Origin: JAAFHB01 sp963677935 | GTDB lineage: Bacteria; Bacteroidota; Bacteroidia; Bacteroidales; Prolixibacteraceae | Assembly: GCA_963677935.2 (NCBI GenBank) | Contig: CAXXEH010000003.1 | Coordinates: 5,270,001-5,334,000, forward strand | Direction of reading: 5' to 3' | Length of the DNA: 64,000 nucleotides | Shown here: positions 26,973 to 35,511 of the stretch, one piece after another | Position numbering within the stretch: position 1 is the stretch's first letter | How the letters are laid out: each line of letters opens with the position of its first letter | Made by a program: the position numbers and the translations under genes | The notes under the pieces: model-generated | What the model was told of the DNA's origin: nothing | The model's input: the letters and a program-made list of their open reading frames with translations, nothing else | Database searches by the model: none

Positions 26973-27605
26973 TCAATCGACATAAAGCTTCTTCAGTTTG
27001 GTAAGAGTGTTTTTATTGGTAGAAGTAATCTGGTTGATGTGCTGGAAGCTGTACCCCTTTTTCAGCATCTTTATTTCTTCCTGATACTCTTCCTTCATTG
27101 CCTCATCAGTTTTACGAAATCCAGCTTTTCTACCAACTACACCACCAGCGTTACGAAAATTCTGGTAACCGCTTGATAAACGATTTTCAATGGTCTTACG
27201 TTCCATACATGCAACCTCAGCCAATATGGTAATAAGAAATTGAGACATTGGATTAATTTGCTTTTCAGGAGTTAACGTTTCAATGTTGTAATTCTGGATA
27301 TACAAAGATATTTTGTTCTGGTTCAGGATTTCAATGGTTTGTAGAACCTGTAAAGTATCCCTGCCTAGTCTGGATAATTCGGTAACTAGCACCTTATCAA
27401 TGCAATTTGTGTTTACAAATTCGATCATGTTCTGCAATTCTTTTCTTGCAGCGTTTTTTGTAGCACCACTAATTTTTTCAGCAAATACACCAGCAACCTG
27501 ATATTTTTGTGTTGCTGCCAGTTGGGTTAGATCGTTTACCTGCCTATTGTATGATTGTCGGTCTGTCGTACTTGACACACGGGCCAGAATTACTACTTGT
27601 TGCAT
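26973..27605 (-). CDS. Small serine recombinase (resolvase/invertase type)
   Basis: The 210-aa protein has the nucleophile S11 in ILARVSS, the TELSRLGRD segment near residue 76, and a C-terminal helix-turn-helix of the Hin type (SFQHINQITSTNKNTLTKLKKL). Proteins of this kind resolve dimers or invert short segments. It differs strongly from the 536-aa integrase, so the element carries two systems of the same class. It may keep a circular or replicating form monomeric. It lies 3 bp downstream of the 27609 gene and so is under the same promoter. Confidence 0.92.
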   Translation of the reverse strand: MQQVVILARVSSTTDRQSYNRQVNDLTQLAATQKYQVAGVFAEKISGATKNAARKELQNMIEFVNTNCIDKVLVTELSRLGRDTLQVLQTIEILNQNKISLYIQNYNIETLTPEKQINPMSQFLITILAEVACMERKTIENRLSSGYQNFRNAGGVVGRKAGFRKTDEAMKEEYQEEIKMLKKGYSFQHINQITSTNKNTLTKLKKLYVD

Positions 27606-27608
27606 ATC

Positions 27609-28004
27609 TTACAGATTTTGTTGGTTTTTAATATTACGTAACCACATATTAGCGAATGATGTATAATTAGCTTGCATCTTTGCCCTATATCCCTTTATTT
27701 CACCATTTTCCATGATTATTGATTCTTGTTCGATGCCAATACCAGCTTGTTTGAAATAGCTTGGCAGGTATGAACCAACAGCTTTAATATGGATGAAGCA
27801 CATTTCTGGATCAGCCATAAGGTCACCATTCTGTTCGTAGTAATGTGCAACACTAAAGATTCTGTACTTCTCACTCTCAAATATCTTTTCGACTGATACT
27901 GGCAAAAATGTTCCACTAGTATTATCAATTTTGATGTACCCATCTTCCAGCATCTCGACCATCTTATTCATGGTCTGGGTTGATTGCTTATTCAGTGTTC
28001 TCAT
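27609..28004 (-). CDS. DUF6908-like element protein
   Basis: This 131-aa protein contains YYEQNGDLMADPEMCF, which I associate with a family of hypothetical proteins (DUF6908 type) common on mobile elements of this phylum; that name is from memory and uncertain. It is cytoplasmic. It is the first gene of an operon with the resolvase and is divergent from an XRE regulator. Two palindromes lie in the shared upstream region, so its expression is probably repressed by that regulator. Confidence 0.65.
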   Translation of the reverse strand: MRTLNKQSTQTMNKMVEMLEDGYIKIDNTSGTFLPVSVEKIFESEKYRIFSVAHYYEQNGDLMADPEMCFIHIKAVGSYLPSYFKQAGIGIEQESIIMENGEIKGYRAKMQANYTSFANMWLRNIKNQQNL

Positions 28005-28023
28005 TGTAATTAATTTTAGTTAA

Positions 28024-28080
28024 TGCCTAATATATTGGGCAAATATACAAATATTTTCAACATGCCTATTTTATTGGGCA
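28024..28080. promoter_or_regulatory. Twin palindromic operator between divergent genes
   Basis: TGCCTAATATATTGGGCA (28024-28041) and TGCCTATTTTATTGGGCA (28063-28080) are near-palindromic 18-mers, 39 bp apart. A TGCC half-site follows at 28097. They lie between the DUF6908-like gene and the XRE gene, which is the usual place for an operator of the latter. The longer XRE frame that would start at 28023 is merely translation through these sites. Confidence 0.75.
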
Positions 28081-28115
28081 ATATATTTTATCTTTATGCC
28101 AATAAATGTTCAACT

Positions 28116-28355
28116 ATGAATCCAAAAGAAATACCACAAGATCATCAGGAATTAATGATTGAGATAGGTAAACGACTCAGGGAGTTAAGGAAGAACAAGG
28201 GATTGAGCTATATTGAGTTTGCCAAACAAATTGGTATATCAAGGAATTCTTATAACCAACTGGAATTAGGCAAAAGCAATTTTCAATTTATTTCACTTCT
28301 GAATATCTTGAGGTATAATGAGACTCCATTAAATGCTTTTTTTAAAGACTTATAA
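28116..28355 (+). CDS. XRE-family regulator of the recombinase operon
   Basis: From the ATG at 28116 the product has 79 aa and a helix-turn-helix domain over nearly its full length (RLRELRKNKGLSYIEFAKQIG, then SRNSYNQLELGKSN). The 31 residues encoded before this ATG belong to the operator repeats, so the shorter start is chosen. It is divergent from the gene pair 28004-26973 and probably represses both directions through the twin palindromes. Confidence 0.85.
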   Translation: MNPKEIPQDHQELMIEIGKRLRELRKNKGLSYIEFAKQIGISRNSYNQLELGKSNFQFISLLNILRYNETPLNAFFKDL

Positions 28356-28566
28356 ATCATTGAATTGCCAAAATTTGTGCTTTTGTACTTTCCATTTTCA
28401 AAAACCATTGAAAAAGAAGTGTGTAGGAGGTACAAATTGTTTTATGATTATTTTATAGCATTGATATATAGGGTTATAGAAAATTGTTTAAATTCATTAC
28501 AATTAAATAATGGTATTTTAATGCCGATTATAGTACGTATAAAGTCCAATTAAAGCCCTCTCAAAA

Positions 28567-30570
28567 TCATTCGAATTCTGGATCAGGGTCATTGGTATTT
28601 TCATCTTCATTTTCATCATCATCTTCAAATAGGAAATCATCTTTTCGCTCAATCAAGTACGTAATGAATTCATTGGTTTTATCTTGAAAATGTTGATCCG
28701 AATTATCTAAATTCATGTGGCTGTAATCGTATTCCAAAGAATCAATAATTTCCTGTTCGATACCATCTAAATCTGCAAGACAGCCAATTGTTTCGCTGTT
28801 GATGTATCCATAATAGTCATCTCTTTTTGTGCTGGGAAGTTTAAACTCTGAATCTGGCTGATCAATTAAATTCAAAATCTGATCAAAAATGTATTCATCA
28901 TAGTCTTGCTCGACCTCTTCATCATTAACTTCATCTTCATTGCTTTCTGGCATTTTATTATCCAAGGTATATAACCATTCATCATCGACTTCCTCCACAA
29001 CAGTATCGAGATAATCTGTTTCATCTATTATTTTTCGCCAGACTTCTTTCTCGTTAAATTCTTCATATTCAAATTTCTGTACAAAATCAAAATGTTTAAA
29101 TACATCATTGATAATGGATTCAACAATATTTCTCTGCCTGATTGGAAATAGTAAGGAATCATGTCGGGTGAATGAATTTATTCCTGAATCTCGAACTCTT
29201 TTCCAAATGTGATCTATAAAGATTTCCGACTCAACGTTTTGTAAACCAACAGAGAATTTTTCATACCCATGTGTTTCTTTGAAATCGTTGATGATATTCA
29301 TTACTGTTGGATATATATCCCTTAATTTTTTTGCATAATCACTCTCTGGCTTTACCTTACTAAATAGCGTTTGAAACGCAATGTTCTTAGCATATTTTCT
29401 TTCTTTTAGATTTAGGTTAGATTGAAGCATCAAATAGAAATCATGCAACAAGGTATCTTCAAGAAAAGCATACATGGTGTTGGAATTATAAATATCTTCC
29501 TGTGGATAAGCTTTATCGAATCCTTTAAATGGAAATTGATTATGGTACTTGTCCATGATTTCAACCATTCTTGTTACGAATGTAATGGTTGGTTTCTTTT
29601 TGAATAAGGCAATCAGTTCTTTCCCAGAATGATTGATGTAGTAGTTAAATAAATTCCCTAGGATGGTGAACTGACTGCATTTCAGGTCTGCCTGTAAGAT
29701 ATAATCACCATTGATCCTGACAAATTGAAGTAATGATGAAGGTAAAGATGTCAGATGATTATATACCCTCAACGTATCATCGTGCCGATGAAAAGTTAAG
29801 TTGTCGGGAAAATAGGCTCGAATCTGCCATTTGTAATGATGGTTTAAACGCTTTAATGTTAAGCGTTCGAACTGTTCCTGATTGGCAATGATGAATTTGT
29901 TCTTGAAGTAAATCAATGTTTTCTTTTGATTCAATGCCATTTTCATAGCTGATTCAATTGGTAGGTATGTTGAATGATATTCATCCTTATCATTCAAGAT
30001 TCTTATCTTATAAGGCTTACTGTCCGAAATACCAGATGCAAAATCTAAATCCATGTATTTCTTCATTACATCTGTAATATTTAGGTCAATCCATCCAAGA
30101 GCTTTTTTCTTAATGATAGTGATTGCATAAGGATCAAAACCGATAATTGAAAGCTTCCTATATCCATCATATTCCTTGTCTATACTTTCAGATGATTTTG
30201 AAAATCCATAATAATTCTGCTTAATGAGCATTTCATTCATCAGAGAATCCTTGATTTTAAATCCTTTTACAACTGGATCAATTCCTGAATCTGAAATGTA
30301 GGTTACGTCAGAAGATTCAATAATTTTATTGTTTAGGAGATTAGAGACATAAAGGTAATAATGGCTACCAATAACTTTTTTCCAGTACTGAGCTGATAAT
30401 GGAAAAAACAAATAGTCGGGTTCATTGATATTTTTGCGAAAAATAACAGAAGCTACCCTAATCAAGTTATTCTTCGATCTGAAATCACGAAATAAGTCCA
30501 ATAATGGTTGTAAAGACTTAATAAGGTTAGAAGGTAAATATTCATAAGGAAATCTATTTTTCTTAGACAT
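28567..30570 (-). CDS. TV-Pol-like family-A-type polymerase of a mobile element
   Basis: The 667-aa product (from the ATG at 30570; an in-frame ATG lies 60 bp upstream) has the three polymerase A palm and finger motifs in order: motif A QADLKCSQ with D295 and SQ at 299-300, motif B RKYAKNIAFQTLFS at 391-404 with conserved R, K and F, and motif C TRHDSLLF with H470 and D471. It lacks exonuclease domains. The last ~130 residues are very acidic. This architecture fits the TV-Pol family, described by Iyer, Abhiman and Aravind from transposons and viruses and proposed to be primase-polymerases. It probably replicates the excised element. The repeats at 30646-30785 are upstream. Confidence 0.75.
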   Translation of the reverse strand: MSKKNRFPYEYLPSNLIKSLQPLLDLFRDFRSKNNLIRVASVIFRKNINEPDYLFFPLSAQYWKKVIGSHYYLYVSNLLNNKIIESSDVTYISDSGIDPVVKGFKIKDSLMNEMLIKQNYYGFSKSSESIDKEYDGYRKLSIIGFDPYAITIIKKKALGWIDLNITDVMKKYMDLDFASGISDSKPYKIRILNDKDEYHSTYLPIESAMKMALNQKKTLIYFKNKFIIANQEQFERLTLKRLNHHYKWQIRAYFPDNLTFHRHDDTLRVYNHLTSLPSSLLQFVRINGDYILQADLKCSQFTILGNLFNYYINHSGKELIALFKKKPTITFVTRMVEIMDKYHNQFPFKGFDKAYPQEDIYNSNTMYAFLEDTLLHDFYLMLQSNLNLKERKYAKNIAFQTLFSKVKPESDYAKKLRDIYPTVMNIINDFKETHGYEKFSVGLQNVESEIFIDHIWKRVRDSGINSFTRHDSLLFPIRQRNIVESIINDVFKHFDFVQKFEYEEFNEKEVWRKIIDETDYLDTVVEEVDDEWLYTLDNKMPESNEDEVNDEEVEQDYDEYIFDQILNLIDQPDSEFKLPSTKRDDYYGYINSETIGCLADLDGIEQEIIDSLEYDYSHMNLDNSDQHFQDKTNEFITYLIERKDDFLFEDDDENEDENTNDPDPEFE

Positions 30571-30612
30571 ATAATAAGATTTTAATAAATTAAAATAATA
30601 CAATAGGTAGGG

Positions 30613-30785
30613 GTACATGTTTATGTACAAATCTCATTCGTTTCTGTGACCAAGACTCGATGTAAGTATCAAATAATAAGTTAATTGCAAACATGTATTT
30701 TGATGTTATTATTAAAAAATATTTTTGAGTCTTGGTCACCAGAATCAATGAGTCTTGGTCACGATAATTGTCAGTATTGGTCTTG
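30613..30785. repeat. 13-bp repeat array and hairpin upstream of the polymerase gene
   Basis: GAGTCTTGGTCAC occurs at 30727-30739 and 30750-30762 (23 bp apart) and, inverted, at 30646-30658, with a partial copy at 30773-30785. A 6-bp stem GTACAT/ATGTAC around a 4-base loop lies at 30613-30628. The layout resembles either operators for the polymerase gene or iterons of a replication origin, next to the gene most likely to encode the replicase. Confidence 0.75.
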
Positions 30786-30816
30786 AAAAACAGCATGTTT
30801 AATTACAGAACTTCAG

Positions 30817-31134
30817 TTATTTATTCAATCCTATAAACCCTGAATGCTGCATAAATACAATTTGGTGTTTATTCAAATTCTTTATGAAATAATAAAACGA
30901 TGGGCAATCATCCTTTATATGCTTAATTTTGAATTGGTAATAGATTGTCAGTTCATCCCCTTCTCCCTCTTCCGATTCTTCAAAAGGAATTTTTAATGTT
31001 TCCAATGCAAGGCTTATCCAGCTTGCATTACAAACAGTAGCAAAAACACTCATTATACCACCATTATCTTTATACACACCTTGTGATAAATTTTTCAATA
31101 CCCAATCTGGGGTTAATTCAATCAACTTTTTCAT
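30817..31134 (-). CDS. Hypothetical protein, 105 aa
   Basis: No domain is recognised. The product is a small acidic cytoplasmic protein with a segment EESEEGEGDELTIYYQFKIKHI and conserved-looking aromatic residues at the C-terminus. It lies upstream of the repeat array and polymerase gene on the same strand and may belong to that unit. Confidence 0.55.
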   Translation of the reverse strand: MKKLIELTPDWVLKNLSQGVYKDNGGIMSVFATVCNASWISLALETLKIPFEESEEGEGDELTIYYQFKIKHIKDDCPSFYYFIKNLNKHQIVFMQHSGFIGLNK

Positions 31135-31489
31135 ACTTAATATTTAAGATTTATAAATAATTATTTTCATGCCATTCGATTCAACATAGGTTCTGGCACA
31201 ACCAATGCTTTAATAGTACTTCAGTGAAGTTGTTTACTGATTGATTTTCATGTATGGGCAAAGATTACCAATGTTACAAGACTACATCCTATAACCTATT
31301 GATATTCAAATGTGATGTGTGTTTTGGAATCAACCGAATTTGCGACCTCTTCTGTAATCGTGCGATTTCATTTGCATTTATTTAATTGAATTTAAGAATT
31401 GAAAAATCTATGAATGATATTGATCCTTAACTGATCTAGGTAAGTTCTGTTTGGATTTATAGAATACATACTTATCAATCTCATGGTGA
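31135..31489. other. Noncoding gap
   Basis: No gene is supported. A 16-base word near 31231 is shared with 18671. Otherwise the stretch has no clear structure. Confidence 0.4.
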
Positions 31490-32185
31490 TTAAACAGTCA
31501 AATACAAGGAATATCCACTACCATATGAATCCTTTTCTAATAGTTTCTTTTCAATTAATGATTCAATTATCTTATCAAACATTTGTCCAGACAGTTGAAG
31601 TTCTCTATTTATGTCAGAAGTTTCAAAAAACCATTTGGGTTTAAAGGAATGGACGTAAAATAAATGCTTAACAATGGTTCGTTCATCATCAGTTAATTGA
31701 GCCCTTTTTTTATTTCCTAAAACTGCACGAACGTAATTTTGGTTCTTACTAAAATATTTGCTTGGAGACTTGTAGGCAGGTTTTCTAATCTTCTTAATCT
31801 TTACGTCAAGTTTTTGACCTTCAGCCCAATTTACCACATCTTTGTATAAGAAAGGTCTACAATACGCAATATCTTGGTTGTTAAGGTCAAATGATTCTGT
31901 TCCAACATACTTCTTGTTTCCTTTTTTTAATAACTCAATACTATAAGTACATACCAATTCATTAGAATCAAAATAGTATCTATCTATAAAGATGGACAGA
32001 TGTCTTTTACCGAGAAATTCTTCTGGTAGTCTACTTTTAACCCAATGAAAATCGTTTTCATAATTACATTCAATCTTTAATGCAGTTTCTTCATTTAACG
32101 TTTCTTCATCTGTTGCATAAATTCTTACATCATTTCTCTCATTTTGTAATCTGAGACATTCTAAAACACTTGAATTTGTTGTCAT
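31490..32185 (-). CDS. Hypothetical protein with C-terminal winged-helix character
   Basis: The 231-aa product has a beta-rich N-terminal half (KIECNYENDFHWV, LSIFIDRYYFD) and a C-terminal part, from about residue 165, that looks like a winged helix (LTDDERTIVKHLF, SGQMFDKIIESLIEKKLLEKDSYG). It has no known family. Its upstream region is a divergent copy of the one before the 32760 gene, so the two are likely to be controlled together. The role may be replication control or regulation, but this is not shown. Confidence 0.65.
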   Translation of the reverse strand: MTTNSSVLECLRLQNERNDVRIYATDEETLNEETALKIECNYENDFHWVKSRLPEEFLGKRHLSIFIDRYYFDSNELVCTYSIELLKKGNKKYVGTESFDLNNQDIAYCRPFLYKDVVNWAEGQKLDVKIKKIRKPAYKSPSKYFSKNQNYVRAVLGNKKRAQLTDDERTIVKHLFYVHSFKPKWFFETSDINRELQLSGQMFDKIIESLIEKKLLEKDSYGSGYSLYLTV

Positions 32186-32235
32186 AGTTTTAATTTTTAA
32201 TTGTTTATTGAAATTTAATTTGTATTCATTATTTC

Positions 32236-32357
32236 TGTTTCTGGATTTACCAGTGAATATTTTTTCAATCCTTTGTCAGATTTCAATGCTTTTACTTTAC
32301 TATTAGGCATAGTTATCCCAATTAGCAAGATTTTTCTATTGTAACTAATAGATATTT
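32236..32357 (-). promoter_or_regulatory. Duplicated upstream region of the 31490 gene
   Basis: Shared with the region before the 32760 gene are TTTACCAGTGA, GGCATAGTT and TAACTAATAGATATTTAA (ending near 32357), in the same order and similar spacing. This suggests a common promoter or operator. Confidence 0.6.
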
Positions 32358-32759
32358 AAACTATTAAGGATTTAATTATATTGAATTATCATCCAAATTG
32401 GCGTGTGGCAACTCTTATTATTCTTTTCATTGATTTAAGTATTGTTTTGTAATTTGCTCTGATATTATATTCTCTATTCTTATTGTTTAAACTTGCTCTT
32501 TATACTTTATTATACGTAAAAAAATCAAAATAGTTTCAGCTATATAATTAATAATCAAATATATAATCTAAATTAAGAATCGTTTTGCCTGGCTCTAACA
32601 AGGAGAAGAAGAACTGCCCTGACCCAATTAAAATCAGGGCAGTCTTACTCAAACGCAAACCAATTAAACTATATAAACTCACGCAAACAATTGTAAAAGA
32701 TTCCATTATCGAACCTATTCCTAAATAAGCTTTTTCATAGATTTTATTTCAATTGATCA
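32358..32759. other. Noncoding gap with a hairpin and an inverted copy of the 16-bp repeat
   Basis: The gap has no supported gene. It contains the hairpin 32613-32643 and, at 32566-32580, an inverted near-copy of the ATTCTTAATTTAGAAT repeat found at 33667, 33914 and 33941. Confidence 0.5.
32613..32643. terminator. Hairpin, probable terminator of the 32760 gene
   Basis: ACTGCCCTGA (32613-32622) and TCAGGGCAGT (32634-32643) pair perfectly around an 11-base loop, 117 bp behind the stop of the minus-strand gene. On that strand the following bases are T/C-rich. Confidence 0.6.
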
Positions 32760-33317
32760 TTAAGCAGTCAATCTGGTTTTGTTGTATATTTCACTACCAT
32801 TACAACTCATACATAGATCAACGAATTCAGTAATTGGAAGTGATTCATCCCATTTCACCCATTGATTATCCACAAGCATTTCAATGCTTTCCCAATATTT
32901 CTTTGGAATAGGATTAGAAGTGCATGACCACTGGTTAGTTTGACTACCCATATTCAGGGAAAGCTTATCAAGTGTAAAATACATTATTTCAGAAATGCCA
33001 CTAACATGTTTGAATTTAGCCCAAGAAACAGTTGGAAGGGTTTCACTTATTACAATTCTGCACATGCCAATGTGTTTTCTCATAAAACTAGTGGTGACTG
33101 TCTCTCGTTCTAGGTCATTTAGCAAATAGGTTTTGCCAGCTTCCAAATCCTGATTCATTATAGTACCAATATTGCAACATATTTCCCACTGGGGACTTTG
33201 GGTTAACCATGCTGCTGGCTTCTCTCTTTTTTCGATACCAACATTCGTAGTCTTGATAATTCCATCATTTACAATGGTTGGTAGATGGAATCCTTTGGTG
33301 TAATGATAATAACTCAT
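32760..33317 (-). CDS. Hypothetical protein with an ADP-ribosyltransferase-like N-terminus
   Basis: The 185-aa product begins YYHYTKGFHLPTIVNDGIIKTTN and has AAWLTQSPQWE, a start pattern (H-Y-T, then a hydrophobic loop with a Gly and Ile) seen in several small enzymes or DarT/ART-related proteins that modify nucleic acids or proteins. No catalytic Glu can be confirmed, so the assignment is only suggestive. The C-terminus has two Cys (CMSCNG). Its upstream region is shared with that of the 31490 gene. Confidence 0.5.
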   Translation of the reverse strand: MSYYHYTKGFHLPTIVNDGIIKTTNVGIEKREKPAAWLTQSPQWEICCNIGTIMNQDLEAGKTYLLNDLERETVTTSFMRKHIGMCRIVISETLPTVSWAKFKHVSGISEIMYFTLDKLSLNMGSQTNQWSCTSNPIPKKYWESIEMLVDNQWVKWDESLPITEFVDLCMSCNGSEIYNKTRLTA

Positions 33318-33379
33318 GATTTCAAATTTTAATATTTTCTAAAAAAATAATGTACCTTCATTTTTATGCTGGTTCAGGC

Positions 33380-33495
33380 TTTACCAGTGATCATTATTCC
33401 CACTCTGAAGAGTTGTATTGTATTCTTTGCTTAGCACAGGGCATAGTTTTCCCATGTAACAAGTTGGTATTTCTGTAACTAATAGATATTTAATG
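33380..33495 (-). promoter_or_regulatory. Duplicated upstream region of the 32760 gene
   Basis: It carries CTTTACCAGTGA, GGCATAGTT and TAACTAATAGATATTTAA (near 33477-33494) as the partner of the region at 32236-32357. The two regions are 1.13 kb apart and precede two genes of the same orientation. Confidence 0.6.
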
Positions 33496-33666
33496 TGTTA
33501 ATTCTGAATATTATCTGGAAGGTTACCCAAATTTGTGATTTCTGCTGAAATTCTTCTTTGTCATAATTTGTAATTTTTAGTTTACTATTTATTCGAAATA
33601 CATTATAAGATTAGATTTTGTGGTGTCTCAAAAGGGCAAATTGATTGCTCGATTTAGGTGCAATCA

Positions 33667-33956
33667 ATTCTTAATTTAGAATCCAAATACCCATTTGAAA
33701 CACCAAAGGCAGGTATATTTTGAGATATACCTGCCTTTGACAATTTTTTCAATATCATTAAGAACGTTTTGCCTTCTGATTTTTTACAGATTGGCAATTG
33801 TTTTATTTGCTGGTACAAAACTAAAATAAATATTTCGAACCAGCACTAAAAAAAGTGATATATTTAAAAAAAAAACTAAAATTATAAATCAGATTAACAA
33901 CAACATACACTCGATTCTTAATTTAGAATGCAGTTTTTACATTCTTTATTTAGAAT
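33667..33956. repeat. Three copies of a 16-bp near-palindrome
   Basis: ATTCTTAATTTAGAAT lies at 33667-33682 and 33914-33929, and ATTCTTTATTTAGAAT at 33941-33956; the last two are 27 bp apart and each is followed by GC. An inverted 15-base copy is at 32566-32580. The ends ATTCT/AGAAT are exact reverse complements, as expected of sites for a dimeric protein. Confidence 0.75.
33704..33739. terminator. Strong bidirectional hairpin terminator
   Basis: Arms 33704-33718 and 33725-33739 are perfect 15-bp complements around a 6-base loop. The right arm is followed by ACAATTTTTTC, a T-run for the plus strand. It would insulate the region between 33317 and 34741. Confidence 0.8.
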
Positions 33957-34452
33957 GCCCCAAAATTGAATTATTTCAATAAAACTGAACCTAATTTTTA
34001 ACAGAATTGGTTTCAAAGAACTATTTTCAATCCTCATTTTTTTAGAGGCTGTTCATGGGTATTCTTAGGATGACAATATTTAAGTGGAATAATACTCCAG
34101 AGAACATTTTGACAGGGCAAAATGACTATTCAGCATTCCTATTGTTTGTTCATCACAAAAAGTGGTGGCAAATAGACTCCTTAACCTGACACGTCTAATT
34201 ATCAAGATATTTATATTCTCTCATTAGATGGCAATATTATTTTTTTCACCAAATAATTAATGTTGGAGTGCCTAAAATACCATACTTCGTAGCAATTAAC
34301 TTAAACTTTTCTCAAAGTGAAGCTTTATAATCTACCTTCTACAAGGTACACCATTTTTTTGAGAATAACGAATTTTGTTAGAGTATATTTTATTGATTAT
34401 ATTTACCTCTAGTCAATCATAATACAGCCTAATTATTTTAATCCAATACATT

Positions 34453-34655
34453 ATGGAAATAGGTAGACTTGAAAATTAAATTTGCGAACTTTATGAAGTA
34501 AAGAATCAACTGAATTTATTCCTTGGCTGGCAAAAGAAGAAAATATTCAATTGTTGAGCAAAACGATTGGAATTGAACTCGAAGTTCAAAATCAAGATGC
34601 AGGCGTTGGAGATAAAGTAAAAGAAAACTTTGAAAAGCTTAATTCTATTGCATAG
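34453..34655 (+). pseudogene. Decayed N-terminus of a DUF4268-type nuclease-like gene
   Basis: An ATG at 34453 reads MEIGRLEN and then a stop. After a frame change the sequence gives STEFIPWLAKEENIQLL and TIGIELEVQNQDAGVGD, the start of a common family of hypothetical proteins with PD-(D/E)xK nuclease-type N-terminal domain (DUF4268 type, named from memory). It then changes into an unrelated end, KVKENFEKLNSIA and a stop. It is a remnant with frameshift and an internal deletion, so an earlier cargo gene was probably lost here. Confidence 0.6.
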
Positions 34656-34740
34656 AAAGGATCAATAAATGAGATATGCTCAGATTTAATCTGGGACAAA
34701 ATGATAGATAATAAAGGAAATATTTTCAAAATGAAAAATT

Positions 34741-35508
34741 ATGGAAAATTGGCTTGAATCAGCAGAAAATGAAAAATTATTAGAATTAATTAAGAAAAAA
34801 GAACTAGAAAAAAAACGAGAGCTTATTTCTATGATGGAGGAAAAGGTTCACAGTAACTTAAAAATCTTTTATGAATTATGTCAAAGGGTAAATAGAGTAA
34901 AACCGAATTCATTAATAATTTCCCGATTAAAAATACATGGAACAAAACGTTTCGAGATTGAAAAATATGTTTACGAAGGTTCTGGTATTGTAGCAAGCTC
35001 AATTGAAGGTAGTAGAAGCTTAGTATTTGATTGTTCTAATGTTGAGAAATTAATGATGAATGTAGTGATTTACAGGGAAATTTACAAAGAAGGTAAATAT
35101 TATCCAGCTAAATTTAGCAGAAATGGAGAATGGCTTGAAGAATTGTCGATTCCTTCTAAGCATAGTACCGAAACTGAAGAAGTTCTTCATAAAAGATTTT
35201 TACCTGAAGATATTTTAAATTGGACAGAAGAAGAAATGCTAGTTACTATTCAATATTTATTACTTGAAGTTAAACATGTTAATCTTCCTGGTAAAGAGTT
35301 GGCAATAGAGTGGCAAATTGATCTTATGAAAAAAGAAAATTCAAAGTTAACTAAGGCAATGCATGAGTTATCAGTAGTAAAAGAATTTCACATTGGAAGA
35401 TCCAAGAAAGAAAAAGAAGAACAAATAAAAAATCTGGAAGCATCTATAAGTGAAATATTAGAAAAAATAAATTCCAAAGAATGGAAGTTAATGAGTGGAA
35501 TTGAGTGA
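34741..35508 (+). CDS. Coiled-coil hypothetical protein, 255 aa
   Basis: The product has charged coiled-coil segments at both ends (about residues 5-45 and 190-245) around a globular core (IISRLKIHGTKRFEIEKYVYEGSGIVASS). I recognise no family. It lies between two decayed genes close to the right end of the element, so it may be the last functional gene there. The start at 34741 lies just after an AATGAAAAATT stretch and is the first in-frame ATG of the block. Confidence 0.6.
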   Translation: MENWLESAENEKLLELIKKKELEKKRELISMMEEKVHSNLKIFYELCQRVNRVKPNSLIISRLKIHGTKRFEIEKYVYEGSGIVASSIEGSRSLVFDCSNVEKLMMNVVIYREIYKEGKYYPAKFSRNGEWLEELSIPSKHSTETEEVLHKRFLPEDILNWTEEEMLVTIQYLLLEVKHVNLPGKELAIEWQIDLMKKENSKLTKAMHELSVVKEFHIGRSKKEKEEQIKNLEASISEILEKINSKEWKLMSGIE

Positions 35509-35511
35509 TTA

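Larger units (their letters stand above)
33496..34452. other. Large noncoding region of the element
   Basis: About one kilobase with no supported gene. It contains a strong bidirectional hairpin (33704-33739) and three copies of a 16-bp near-palindrome (33667, 33914, 33941). It is very A+T-rich. Candidate uses are a replication or transfer origin or regulatory DNA; the rest of the stretch shows nothing. Confidence 0.5.

Noticed and set aside
28023..28115. N-terminal extension of the XRE gene
   Set aside because: Those codons are the operator palindromes; the ATG at 28116 fits the family start.
28365..28553. 62-codon plus-strand frame behind the XRE gene
   Set aside because: Low-complexity A+T-rich composition, no domain and no promoter.
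30590..30796. 68-codon minus-strand frame upstream of the polymerase
   Set aside because: It is translation through the 13-bp repeats and the stem-loop region.
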